Shown one piece after another: positions 15,365 to 23,800 of a stretch of 35,207 bases of DNA. The position numbers and the translations under genes were made by a program. Position 1 is the first letter of the stretch, and every line of letters begins with the position of its first letter. This stretch comes from JBCBEX01 sp038528235 (GTDB lineage Bacteria; Bacteroidota; Rhodothermia; Rhodothermales; Rubricoccaceae). The stretch covers positions 1 through 35,207 of the forward strand of contig JBCBEX010000042.1 in assembly GCA_038528235.1 (NCBI GenBank). Direction: 5' to 3'. The notes below the pieces were generated by a model. The model saw only the letters and a list, made by a program, of their open reading frames with translations, was not told the origin of the DNA and did not search any database.

Positions 15365-15469
15365 TCCAAAGGGGAAGCAGGTGGGAAGGAAACATACGGA
15401 CGACCTCGCCGGAGCGATCCCCGACCGTCTCCCTTGGCCAAATCCGACGGGATCCCTGATGTCGCGTGG

Positions 15470-15991
15470 TCAGCGCGGGCGAGCGTCTTGCTGGCGCGTC
15501 GCGGCGACGATCCACCGTCCGCTCCGCTGGGCCATCTCCACGCGGGTGTAGCGCGGCAGGCCCCACGTCTGGCGCAGCGCTACCGGCGTCTCGAAATAGG
15601 CGATGGCTGCCTCAGCGTCGGACGATAGCACGACGACCTCGTCGGGCGGCACGAGGGTTGGGTCGCCCGTGCGGAGCCGATCGCGGTCCCAGAAATAGGC
15701 AGCAAAGTCGTCGGCGAGCGCTGGGGCGAAGCCTTGGCGAAAGTGCATCGCTACGTCCTCCTGGGAGGTCATCGCCTCGGCCTGCGCGAAGAGGGTGGCT
15801 TCCAACCCGAACGCGTACCGCACAGCGCTCTGCACCTGCTCGGCCGCCGAGCGGACGGGAGCCTCGGTGCGTGTCGGTGGGACCGCCGCCACCTCAGAGG
15901 CGGGCAGCGCGGCCTCCGGTGACTTGGTCGAAGCACAGCCGACGGTACCGAGCGCGACGCCCAGCAGCCCTATGAGCACGCAGCGCGTCAC
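15470..15991 (-). CDS. Probable lipoprotein of unknown function
   Basis: The 173-residue product starts at GTG 15991, overlapping the stop of the preceding gene (GTGA). A hydrophobic leader (CVLIGLLGVALGTVGC) ends in a lipobox-like T-V-G-Cys (Cys 19), then a Ser/Pro/Ala-rich linker to about residue 48. The rest is a compact alpha/beta domain with AVRYAFGLEATLFAQAEAM, HFRQGFAPALADDFAAYFWD and VEMAQRSGRWIVAATR. Its helix-then-strand layout recalls small NTF2-like domains with a final W-x-V strand, but I cannot confirm the family. Translational coupling to the 302-residue membrane protein suggests the two act together at the envelope. Confidence 0.68.
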   Translation of the reverse strand: MTRCVLIGLLGVALGTVGCASTKSPEAALPASEVAAVPPTRTEAPVRSAAEQVQSAVRYAFGLEATLFAQAEAMTSQEDVAMHFRQGFAPALADDFAAYFWDRDRLRTGDPTLVPPDEVVVLSSDAEAAIAYFETPVALRQTWGLPRYTRVEMAQRSGRWIVAATRQQDARPR

Positions 15992-16896
15992 AGCTCGATG
16001 GCGTCCACGACCGCGTCCGGTGCGTCGGTGAGCGCCACATAGATGGTGGCGCGGTCCCGCCACACCAGCGAGGTCAGCGTCCCGTCGCCCGCCGGGCCGA
16101 GCGGCTGCACGTGCACGTTGCGTGCGACGATGCGGTTGGCAATGGGCCGCGCGAGTGTCACCGCGCCCTCTGCCGCGTCGAGGTGTGCGTAGGTCACCGC
16201 GTAGATCGGCACCCGCTCGTCCGCCACCTCGACGACGAACATCGGCACGGGGAACGCCTCCGCGAACCGAACCACGCTGGCGCCGGTCAGCGCCGCCCCA
16301 TCGAGGCGAGGCGGCTGGATGCGGAGCCCCGTCTGGTCCTGCACGAACGCACGCGCAGCCTCCCGATCGGTCACGGCCTGCTCTGGCTCGACATCGAGGC
16401 CCCGCTCTGCCACGAGCAGCAGGAGATCGCCGCCCCGTGCGGAAATGAGGCCCGATCGCGCGGGCGGATCGGCGAGGAGTACGCCGATCACTGCACTCGC
16501 CAGGATGAGCGCGAGGGCGATGCCCCACCGCCGCGCCGCACTCGGCTTCTGCGCAGGCTCTGGCTCCTGGTCTGGATGCGGTTCTTGATCTGAATGCGGC
16601 TCACGGACCGGATGCGGCTCCTGGTTCGGTTGCAGCTCCGGTGTCTGCTGGAGTGGCTCGCGCCCAGCAACGGGACCAATCGCCGTGTTCTGGACTGTGG
16701 CTGGCGTCGCTGGCGCGGCCACCGTGCGTACTGCGGCGACCGGGGCCTCGTCCGCGACGGGCACCCCACCGGGTGGTTCAGCCGACGCCTCCGTAGACGC
16801 TTCCATCGGTCGCGCCGTGGCTCGTGCGGGCGACGGTGCCACGGGAGGAACCACCCGCGCGTGCGGGATGAGGGGCGTGTGCAGCGGGTCGGTCAT
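15988..16896 (-). CDS. Single-pass membrane protein with anti-sigma-factor-like outer domain
   Basis: The 302-residue protein has a long disordered Pro/Ala/Glu-rich N-terminal half with a degenerate repeat EPHP/EPHS/EPHP/EPEP at about 93-114. One transmembrane helix (about 124-142, WGIALALILASAVIGVLLA) comes next. A C-terminal domain follows that resembles the periplasmic half of ECF anti-sigma factors. It has TDREAARAFVQDQTGLRIQP, then LDGAALTGASVVRF, then VPIYAVTYAHLDA. The zinc-binding or helical sigma-binding segment of true anti-sigma factors is missing and no sigma gene is adjacent, so sigma control is not supported. The gene starts 11 bp after the SAM hydrolase stop and overlaps the lipoprotein gene. 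Confidence 0.65.
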   Translation of the reverse strand: MTDPLHTPLIPHARVVPPVAPSPARATARPMEASTEASAEPPGGVPVADEAPVAAVRTVAAPATPATVQNTAIGPVAGREPLQQTPELQPNQEPHPVREPHSDQEPHPDQEPEPAQKPSAARRWGIALALILASAVIGVLLADPPARSGLISARGGDLLLLVAERGLDVEPEQAVTDREAARAFVQDQTGLRIQPPRLDGAALTGASVVRFAEAFPVPMFVVEVADERVPIYAVTYAHLDAAEGAVTLARPIANRIVARNVHVQPLGPAGDGTLTSLVWRDRATIYVALTDAPDAVVDAIEL

Positions 16897-16907
16897 CGGA
16901 GGCGGTG

Positions 16908-17717
16908 TCAGGAAAAAACGAGCTGGAGGCGCATGCCCTGGCGTAGCGAGAGCAGGGACGCCGCGCTCCCGCCACGCACCCCCACTTCGAGGAGGTCGTC
17001 GGAGCCGTAGAGCAGCAGCGGGTCGCCCTCGGCCACGGCGCCGTAGGTGGGTTGGATGCCGCGTAGGATCGTCGAGCCCACGTAGCCCTTCACCGCGCGA
17101 CCGTTGGCGTGTGCCTCTACCAACGCGCGGGGAATGTTCGTGATCGCGTTGCCGAAGCGGTCGAGGTGGAGCACCCAGCCTTGGATGCCGTGCGCGTCGG
17201 CCTGGGGCTGAAGCCAATGCATGGGGCGCAGCGCGTCGAGGGGGCTCCCGAGGTCGGCAAGCGGCGCGCCCGAGGCCAAGGCAGCGGCGGCTGGGGCGAA
17301 CAGGTCGCGCCCGTGGAAGGTCCGGCTGGGCTCCGCCGTGCGCCACATCTTGGGGTCGTCGAGCACGACAGCCTCGTCCGGCTGCGCACTCGCCACGTCG
17401 CCGACGATGCTGGGCGCAAACGCGAGCGGGAACAGCCCGTTGTCGGGCCCCACGACGAGGTGGTCGCCGAAGCGTGCAGCCACGGCCCGTCGCTCCGTGC
17501 CAACGCCGGGATCCACGACCACGAGGTGCACGGTGCCTGGTGGAAAGTGCGGCCACGCCTGCCGCAGCACGAACGCCGCCGCCATCACGTCCTGCGGAGC
17601 GACCTCGTGGCTCACGTCCACGAGCCGCGCCCCAGGGGCCCGCGCCAGCACCACGCCCTTCATGGCAGCCACGTAGCCGTCCTGGCTGCCGAAGTCAGTG
17701 AGCAAAGTGATGAGCAC
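16908..17717 (-). CDS. SAM hydroxide adenosyltransferase (DUF62 family)
   Basis: The 269-residue enzyme belongs to the family that hydrolyses S-adenosylmethionine to adenosine and methionine, related to fluorinase and chlorinase. Motifs are complete: LLTDFGSQDGYVAAMKG, DVSHEVAPQDVMAAAFVL, VVDPGVGTERR, VVGPDNGLF, TFHGRDLFAPAAA, DRFGNAITNI and the C-terminal beta domain ending LLSLRQGMRLQLVF. GTG 17717 is the start most consistent with the family N-terminus. A TTG at 17750 is in frame but would translate the 14-bp repeats at 17717-17748. The gene leads a minus-strand run with the anti-sigma-like membrane protein and the lipoprotein. Its relation to those envelope proteins is unclear. Confidence 0.9.
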   Translation of the reverse strand: MLITLLTDFGSQDGYVAAMKGVVLARAPGARLVDVSHEVAPQDVMAAAFVLRQAWPHFPPGTVHLVVVDPGVGTERRAVAARFGDHLVVGPDNGLFPLAFAPSIVGDVASAQPDEAVVLDDPKMWRTAEPSRTFHGRDLFAPAAAALASGAPLADLGSPLDALRPMHWLQPQADAHGIQGWVLHLDRFGNAITNIPRALVEAHANGRAVKGYVGSTILRGIQPTYGAVAEGDPLLLYGSDDLLEVGVRGGSAASLLSLRQGMRLQLVFS

Positions 17718-17748
17718 GGCGGACAGTGGACGGCGGACAGTGGACGGC
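17717..17748. repeat. Two tandem 14-bp repeats abutting the SAM hydrolase start
   Basis: CGGCGGACAGTGGA occurs at 17717-17730 and 17731-17744, followed by CGGC. On the minus strand the array runs straight into the GTG start codon at 17717. The unit can be read as two related 7-mers. Fourteen is not a multiple of three, so unit gain or loss would disrupt reading from the upstream TTG. Confidence 0.9.
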
Positions 17749-17931
17749 AACGAGTAACTGACAAACGCTCGGCACCCACGTAGGCTAGGGTGACCGCGTA
17801 CGGCGATTTCGAACGGAATCTACCCCCGCTGGCATACCAACCCGCAACCACCCCTGTTCGCCGACGAATCAGCCCACCTTTCTTCCTCACTCCCGTCCGC
17901 GTACCTTCGCCTACTCTAGCCTTCGCTCCCC

Positions 17932-18555
17932 GTGTCTACCCCGCCTTCTTCCGACGCCGCCCTGACGCCGACCGTGCCCGCCGCTGCGGAGCGCGCCCTC
18001 GACGAATTCGTGCAGTTCTGGGGCGATATGGCGGGTCACTGGGGCATCAACCGCACGATGGGCCAGATCCACGCGCTGCTCTACGCCACCGCCGAGCCAC
18101 TCGACACGGACACCATCATGGCACGGCTCCAGGTCAGCCGGGGCAACGCCAACATGAACCTCCGGGCCCTCGTCGACTGGCGGCTCGTCGACAAAGTCAA
18201 CCGGCCGGGATCGCGCAAGGACTTCTACGTTGCCGAGACGGACGTCTGGAAGATCTGCGCCACTGTGATCGAGGAGCGCAAGCGCCGAGAGATCAAGCCC
18301 GTCCAGGTCGCCGTCGCGGACACCCTCGACACACTGCACGCCGACGGGCCGCTCACTACCGAGGCAGCCCAGACACTCGACACGCGGCTGCGCAATCTTG
18401 CCGACCTGCTGCGCGTCTTCGATGCGATCACGGACGCACTGCTGCCGTTCGTGCAGGCGAAGAACGAGAAGAAGCTCCAGCGTCTCGCCGCCTTCGCCCA
18501 CCGGCTCAACGGGAGCGGCACCAACGGCAACGGCACGCGCGGCAACGCAGGCTGA
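17932..18555 (+). CDS. GbsR/MarR-family winged-helix transcriptional regulator
   Basis: The 207-residue protein begins at GTG 17932. After a Pro/Ala-rich leader it has FVQFWGDMAGHWGINRTMGQIHALLYATAEPLDTDTIMARLQVSRGNANMNLRAL VDWRLV in sequence. This is the GbsR-type winged helix: the 'GINRTMGQIHALLY' helix, then the recognition helix 'SRGNANMNLRALVDWRLV'. A helical C-terminal half (IEERKRREIKPVQVA...) is likely a dimerisation part. The tail after residue 190 is Asn/Gly-rich. GbsR relatives control osmolyte or envelope genes. YraN starts 5 bp after its stop. The target is unknown; autoregulation through the divergent region with the SAM hydrolase operon is possible. Confidence 0.88.
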   Translation: MSTPPSSDAALTPTVPAAAERALDEFVQFWGDMAGHWGINRTMGQIHALLYATAEPLDTDTIMARLQVSRGNANMNLRALVDWRLVDKVNRPGSRKDFYVAETDVWKICATVIEERKRREIKPVQVAVADTLDTLHADGPLTTEAAQTLDTRLRNLADLLRVFDAITDALLPFVQAKNEKKLQRLAAFAHRLNGSGTNGNGTRGNAG

Positions 18556-18560
18556 CGGCG

Positions 18561-18992
18561 ATGGCGTCCCCCTCCAACGACCCCGCATCGCGGAGCGGAA
18601 ACGCATCGCGCAACAAGGAAACGGGCGATCACGGCGAGAACCTCGCCGCCGCCCACCTCGAAGCGCAGGGCTTCGTGGTGATGGACCGCAACTACCGCTT
18701 CGAGCGCGAGGAGATCGACCTCGTCGTCTGGGAGCGCGATGACGTGTTCGGGCTCGGCGGCGCGCTCGTGTTTGTCGAGGTCAAGACGCGGCGCGGCACG
18801 GGCTTCGGGCGCCCCGAAGCCGCCGTCACCCCCGCCAAGCAAGCCGCCATCCGCCGCGTCGCCGAGGCCTACCTGTACGAGCGGAAGCTCGACAGCACCG
18901 TCTGTCGCTTCGACGTGGTCGCCGTGTTGCTACCGCCCGGCCGCGAGCCCGTCATCGAGCACTTCCGCGATGCCTTCGGGATGGAAGGGTGA
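18561..18992 (+). CDS. YraN/UPF0102 family nuclease-like protein
   Basis: The 143-residue protein is a member of UPF0102, whose fold is that of restriction-endonuclease-like and Holliday-junction-resolvase enzymes. After a charged, disordered leader (residues 1-22) the motifs appear in order. These are GENLAAAHLEAQGFVVMDRN, FEREEIDLVVWERDD (the catalytic-type E-x-D), ALVFVEVKTRRGTGFG (E-V-K motif), AAVTPAKQAAIRRVAEAYL and FDVVAVLL. The conserved active-site pattern is intact. Its biological role is not settled; DNA or RNA processing is presumed. It follows the GbsR-like regulator closely and converges with the pyrophosphatase gene. Confidence 0.93.
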   Translation: MASPSNDPASRSGNASRNKETGDHGENLAAAHLEAQGFVVMDRNYRFEREEIDLVVWERDDVFGLGGALVFVEVKTRRGTGFGRPEAAVTPAKQAAIRRVAEAYLYERKLDSTVCRFDVVAVLLPPGREPVIEHFRDAFGMEG

Positions 18993-19005
18993 CGTCCACC
19001 CGTCC

Positions 19006-19554
19006 CTACGCCCCCTTCCAGGCGCGCTCGGGGAATTTCGCGGTGTAGCGGTCGATGCACTCCTCAATGACGCGGGTCGCCTCTTCCTTGTTGAGGTAGC
19101 CCCGGGTCTTGACGGTCTTGCCTTCTAGCTTCTTGTAGTCGAGGAAGAAGCGCTCGATCTGGTTGCGCTGGTGCTGCGGGAGGTCGTCGAGCGTCTCGAT
19201 GTGCGCGAAGCCGGGGTCGTCGGCGCAGACGGCGAGGATTTTCTCGTCGTCGCCGGCGTCGTCCACCATCGGGAGCGCGCCGATCACGCGGGCGCGGAGC
19301 ACCGAGAGCGGGTCCACGGACTCGCTCATCAGCACGAGCACGTCGAGCGGGTCGCCGTCGCCGCCGAGCGTGCGCGGGATGAAGCCGTAGTTGGCCGGAT
19401 AGTAGACCGCGCTGTAGAGCACGCGGTCGACGCGGATGAGGCCGGTGCGCTTGTCGAGTTCGTACTTGACGGTGCCGCCCTTCGGCACTTCGATGACGGC
19501 GTTGAACTGCTGGCCGGGGTCGCGGCCGGGGTCGAGGTCGTGCCAGGCGTGCAT
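19006..19554 (-). CDS. ppa: Inorganic pyrophosphatase (family I)
   Basis: The 182-residue enzyme hydrolyses pyrophosphate to two phosphates. It begins MHAWHDLDPG, matching the family's M-x-x-W-H-D start, followed by FNAVIEVPKGGTVKYELDK and the catalytic signature DGDPLDVLVL at 66-75. The metal ligands Asp 66, Asp 68 and Asp 71 are all present. Later come ALPMVDDAGDDEKILAV and FFLDYKKLEGK, also conserved. ATG 19554 is chosen on this N-terminus; an in-frame ATG at 19596 would add 14 Pro/Leu-rich residues. Upstream on the same strand lies a cluster of 7/14-bp repeats (19661-19710). Cytosolic housekeeping gene. Confidence 0.96.
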   Translation of the reverse strand: MHAWHDLDPGRDPGQQFNAVIEVPKGGTVKYELDKRTGLIRVDRVLYSAVYYPANYGFIPRTLGGDGDPLDVLVLMSESVDPLSVLRARVIGALPMVDDAGDDEKILAVCADDPGFAHIETLDDLPQHQRNQIERFFLDYKKLEGKTVKTRGYLNKEEATRVIEECIDRYTAKFPERAWKGA

Positions 19555-19660
19555 GGCAGAGTGGGGCTGGAGAGGAGCAGGATAGAGAGGGGACATCGCG
19601 CCGCACACAAGCGAGAGCGATGCGCTCCACCTAGCCGCCGCCGCCGGACTTGTTTCGCTT

Positions 19661-19710
19661 CGAGGTCGTGGGTCGCAGGTCTGAAGTCGCAGGTCTGAAG
19701 TCGAAAGTCT
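19661..19710. repeat. 14-bp tandem repeat built of degenerate 7-mers upstream of pyrophosphatase
   Basis: CGCAGGTCTGAAGT is perfectly repeated at 19674-19687 and 19688-19701 and is flanked on both sides by degenerate 7-bp relatives (GGTCGTG, GGTCGCA, CGAAAGT). It lies in the divergent region between the pyrophosphatase (minus, start 19554) and the AcuI-like gene (plus, start 19798). Confidence 0.85.
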
Positions 19711-19797
19711 CCAGCACCCTGCCACGGCTCGGGTGGAGTGCCGCGTCCTACCTTCACGTCCGATTTCCTATTTCTCACCTCACACGTCCCCAAACCC

Positions 19798-20808
19798 ATG
19801 CGTGCCCTCGTTCTCCGTCGCCCTGAAGACAACCCCAAGGGCACCGTCGCTGCCCTCGAAGACTGGGACGCCGAGCGGATCCCTGACGAGGCCGATGTGC
19901 TCGTGCGCGTCGCCTACTCGAGCCTCAACTACAAAGACGGCCTCGCGGTGACGGGGCGCGGCAAGATCGTCCGCGCACCGTTTCCGTTCGTACCGGGCAT
20001 CGACCTCGCGGGGACCGTGGTGGAGTCGGCGAGCGATGCGTGGGAGCCGGGCGATGCCGTGGTGCTGACCGGATGGGGCACCGGCGAGGAGCGTTGGGGC
20101 GGCTACGCCGAGCTGGCCTGGGCCGACGAGGACCACCTCGTGCGGCTCCCCGACGGCCTCACCCCGAGAACGGCGATGGCGCTGGGCACGGGCGGCCTCA
20201 CGGCGATGCTCTCTGTGATGGCGCTGGAGGAGCATGGCATCACGCCGGAGCAGGGCGAGGTCGTGGTCACGGGCGCGTCGGGCGGGGTGGGTAGCCTCGC
20301 CGTGGCCCTGCTGGCTCGCCTCGGCTACCAGGTCGTTGCCTCGACGGGGAGTGCGGCGGCGCACGACTTTCTGCGCAGCCTCGGAGCCACGCGCATCCTG
20401 GACCGCCGCGAGATCGGCGACGCGCCCGCGCGCCCGCTCGGCAGCGCGATGTGGGCCGGGGCCATCGACGGCGTCGGAGGCGACACGCTCGCCAACCTGC
20501 TCGCGCACACCGACCGCCACGGCTGCGTGGCTGCCTACGGCCTGGTGGCGGGCCACGCCCTCCACACCACGGTGATGCCGTTCATCCTGCGCGGCGTCAC
20601 GCTCGCGGGCATCGACTCGAACACGTGTCCGACGCCCCGACGAGAGGCCGCGTGGCAGCGCCTGGCCGCGCTCCTCAGCCCCGATCTCGACGGCGGCGCC
20701 CTCGCCCCGCTCATCGACGACATCGACCTCACGGACGTGACCGCCTACAGCGAGAAGATCCTCGCGGGCCAGACGACGGGCCGCGTGGTGGTGCGTGTCA
20801 GCGGCTAG
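19798..20808 (+). CDS. AcuI/YhdH-type medium-chain oxidoreductase (acryloyl-CoA reductase family)
   Basis: The 336-residue NADPH-dependent enzyme belongs to the zinc-free medium-chain dehydrogenase branch of YhdH and AcuI. Family members reduce acryloyl-CoA to propionyl-CoA and help detoxify acrylate. Signatures: SSLNYKDGLAVTGRGKIVR, FPFVPGIDLAGTVVES, LTGWGTGEERWGGYAELA, MALGTGGLTAMLSVMALE and VVVTGASGGVGSLAVALLARLGYQV for NADPH binding. MWAGAIDGVGGDTLANLL and the closing ILAGQTTGRVVVRV complete the family pattern. No zinc ligands are seen, as expected. The 3' end overlaps the sensor kinase gene by 11 bp on the opposite strand. Confidence 0.92.
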   Translation: MRALVLRRPEDNPKGTVAALEDWDAERIPDEADVLVRVAYSSLNYKDGLAVTGRGKIVRAPFPFVPGIDLAGTVVESASDAWEPGDAVVLTGWGTGEERWGGYAELAWADEDHLVRLPDGLTPRTAMALGTGGLTAMLSVMALEEHGITPEQGEVVVTGASGGVGSLAVALLARLGYQVVASTGSAAAHDFLRSLGATRILDRREIGDAPARPLGSAMWAGAIDGVGGDTLANLLAHTDRHGCVAAYGLVAGHALHTTVMPFILRGVTLAGIDSNTCPTPRREAAWQRLAALLSPDLDGGALAPLIDDIDLTDVTAYSEKILAGQTTGRVVVRVSG

Positions 20809-23800
20809 ACGCCGGGTTCGGTGGCTCGCGCTTGGGCGTGGCATCCAGCACCGCGCCATCGCCCGAGGCTGCACCTTCGGCTGGGGTGGCGCTGTCCTGG
20901 GTCCTGTGTTCTTCGTCGCGCTCTTCCTCGGAAAGCGGATGTTCCTCGTCGGAAAGCGGGAGGTCGAGGAAGAAGGTGGTGCCGGCTTCCGCCTCCGTCT
21001 CGAAGCGGATCGTCCCGCCGAGGTCCTCGATCGCCTTCTTGACGATAGCCAGGCCGAGGCCCATCCCGCTGTTCTTCGTCGAGAAGTTGGGCGTGAAGAT
21101 GCGCGGCTGCACGTCCTCAGGGATGCCCAGGCCGGTGTCTGTGACGGCGCTCCACGCGCGGCGGCGGCGGCGCTCGGTCCGGACCGTGATGTGATCCGGA
21201 GGTGCATCGTCCGGGCGCTCTTCGGGCATCGCCTGGAGCGCGTTCTTGAGGAGGTTGATGTAGACCCGCCGCAACTCCTCCCGGTCGGCCTCGACCCAGA
21301 GCGGTGCCTCGTGGAGGGCGAGGCGGATCTCGGCGCGGGCGAGCCCAGCCGCCTCGTCACGGATGGCCGCGGCGGCTTCGCGCACAACGGCGCTGAGGTC
21401 GACCCGCTCGATGCGGCGGCGAGGAAGGCGTGCGAAGCTGGCAAACTCGCTCGCGATGCGGCTGAGCGCGTCGATCTGCTCGATGAGCGTGCCGGAGGTG
21501 CGGTCGAGGAGGCCCTCGAAGCGAGCATCGGTGAAGCGTTCGTCGCCCGGTTGGTAGGCGCGGCGGAGGTGCTGCACCGAGAGCTTCATCGGCGTGAGCG
21601 GGTTCTTGATCTCGTGCGCCACCTGCCGGGCCATCTCGCGCCAGGCGAGTTCGCGCTCCTGCGCGGCAAGTTGGCGCCGGCTCTCGACGAGTTGCCGCTG
21701 CATCGTGTTGAACGACTCCACGAGTTCGCCGACCTCGTCGCGCTCCTCGACGGGCAGCGGCTCAGCCTCCTGGCCCTCACCGATGGCGCGCAGCCCCTCG
21801 CGGAGCTGCTGAAACGGGCGTGTGAGCCGGTTCGTGAGGAGGACGGTGATGAGCACCATCGCCAGCGAGAGCACCAGCAGCGTGCCGAAGAGATAGGCCA
21901 CGATACGGGCTTGCTCCTCCTCAATGGTGAGCTGCTCGGGCAGCGTCGGCACGGCGATGACACCGATCGGCTGCCCCCGCTCGTTGGCGATGGCCTTGTA
22001 GCCCGTGGTGTAGGTGTAGGTGCCGATCTGGTCCTCGCCAAACGCGAACCGCTGCCCGTCCACGAAGAGCGCGGCGTAGACCGGCATCGGGAGGCGGCGG
22101 TCGATGAGGTTCTGCCGGACGAGCTGCGAGCGGCTCGACGCCGAGAGAAGCGGCCCCCGGTAGAGGTTCACGTCGAGGCCGAGGCGTTGACCGAGCACAT
22201 CGGGGCGAACCGCTTCGAGGAGGCGCGTCATGGGCGCGTCGGCGAGCGTGGGGTCGTCGAGCGCGAGGTCTTGGATGGCCGCCTCGACGCGTTGGAGGCG
22301 CTGCTGGAGCCGGTCCTGGGTGGCCTGGCGGTTTTGCTCTACGATCACGCGCTGCCCGACCAGCCCGGCCACGATCACACCGGCCACGCCGACGAGCAAG
22401 AACCGATTGAGCACCTTGTCGCGGAAGCGCGTCTTGCGAGGCGGGAAGAGCCCGGCCCGCCACCGGAGCACCACTCCGAACACCCAGGCCCCGAGTGCGA
22501 ACGGAAGCCCGGAGAGCGCGAGGCGTAGCAGGTTGTAGAGATGGTCGTAGAGCACCAGCGCGGGGGCGCGCACCGCGATCACAGTAGCGTCGGAGCCGCC
22601 GGGCACCCAATAGTAGACCAGCGTCGGGCGCTCCTCCACGGACTCGTCTCGCCACATCATGCGGGTCTGCGTCAGCTCGGCGCGCAGCGCTGGGTCGAGC
22701 GCGAGCGGACCACCGAGCGCCCCGCGAGTCCGGGCGAGCACGTCGTCCTGGTACTCGGCGAAGGAGAACGCGGCCTCGTCTTCCTCGAACAGACCCGCAG
22801 GCACGAGCACGCGCGGGAACGGCGTCTCGGAGACGTAGCGCGCCGGCTTAGGCTCCGCGCGAATGAGCAGCCAACCCGCCGGCTCGTCGTCGTCGCCCAC
22901 GCGCACGGGGCCGACGCCAGCGTAGCGGTACACCCCGCGTCGGTCCTGGGCGAGCGTGTGTTGGACGAAGAATCCGATTTCGCCCGCGTCCACGTAGGTT
23001 TGCCGCAGCGCACCAAAGCGGAGCGGGTCGCTACCGCGGCTACGTCGCAGCGGCACAGGGCTGGTTTCTTCGAAGCGGCCCAGCGTGCGCCCCTCTCGGA
23101 AGCGGCGCGATACGGGGCTGCGCAACTCCACGGCCACCGTATAGTCCCCGAGCGCGGAGAGGAGCGAGCCCGTGACGAGGTCCGTCGCGAGCGAGTCGAG
23201 GCGCTGGCGCATGAGGGCACGGCGCGACATCCGCGGCACGGCCGGCGCGTCGGGGTCGTCTAGCAAGCTGTCGGCTGGGATGACCGGCGTCGGGATCGTC
23301 GGCTCCGGGTCGAGGCTGTCGGGGTCCACGACCCCGGGCGCGGCCTCGGCGAGCGCGCGCTGGAGCGCGGGGTTGGCGCGCGCGTCGGCCAGCACCTGTT
23401 CGAGCGCCAGCACCACGCGGGGGTCCTGGCCGCTGCGGAAGCCGTAGGCGGCCTCGACCATACGCTCGCGGCGCAGCGTCTCGTCGGCCTGGTAGAGCAA
23501 TGGATAGGCGAGCATCGAGAGGACGAGCACGGCCAGCGGGAGTACCCGCAGCGAGAGCAACGTCGCCCAGCCAAAGCGGGTGCGGCGGAGGTAGGCCGCG
23601 AGCGCAAACGACGCCACCAGGAATAGGGCGAGGGCCTCGACGGGTAGGAGTTCGCTCACCGTCCCCGTGGAGTAGCCGAGGGCGATCACGACAGCGCCGC
23701 CCGTTCCCATGAGAAACACCGCGCGGTAGCGCCCGCGCGTCTCCCCGCGTCCAAGCCAGGCCCCGGCGAAGCGCAACAGCGCCGCGAGCACGAGCACGCA

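Noticed and set aside
15389..15396. -7 box TATGTTTC before the CapD-like gene
   Set aside because: It lacks the final G of TAnnTTTG and has no TTG at 19-21 nt; left unannotated.
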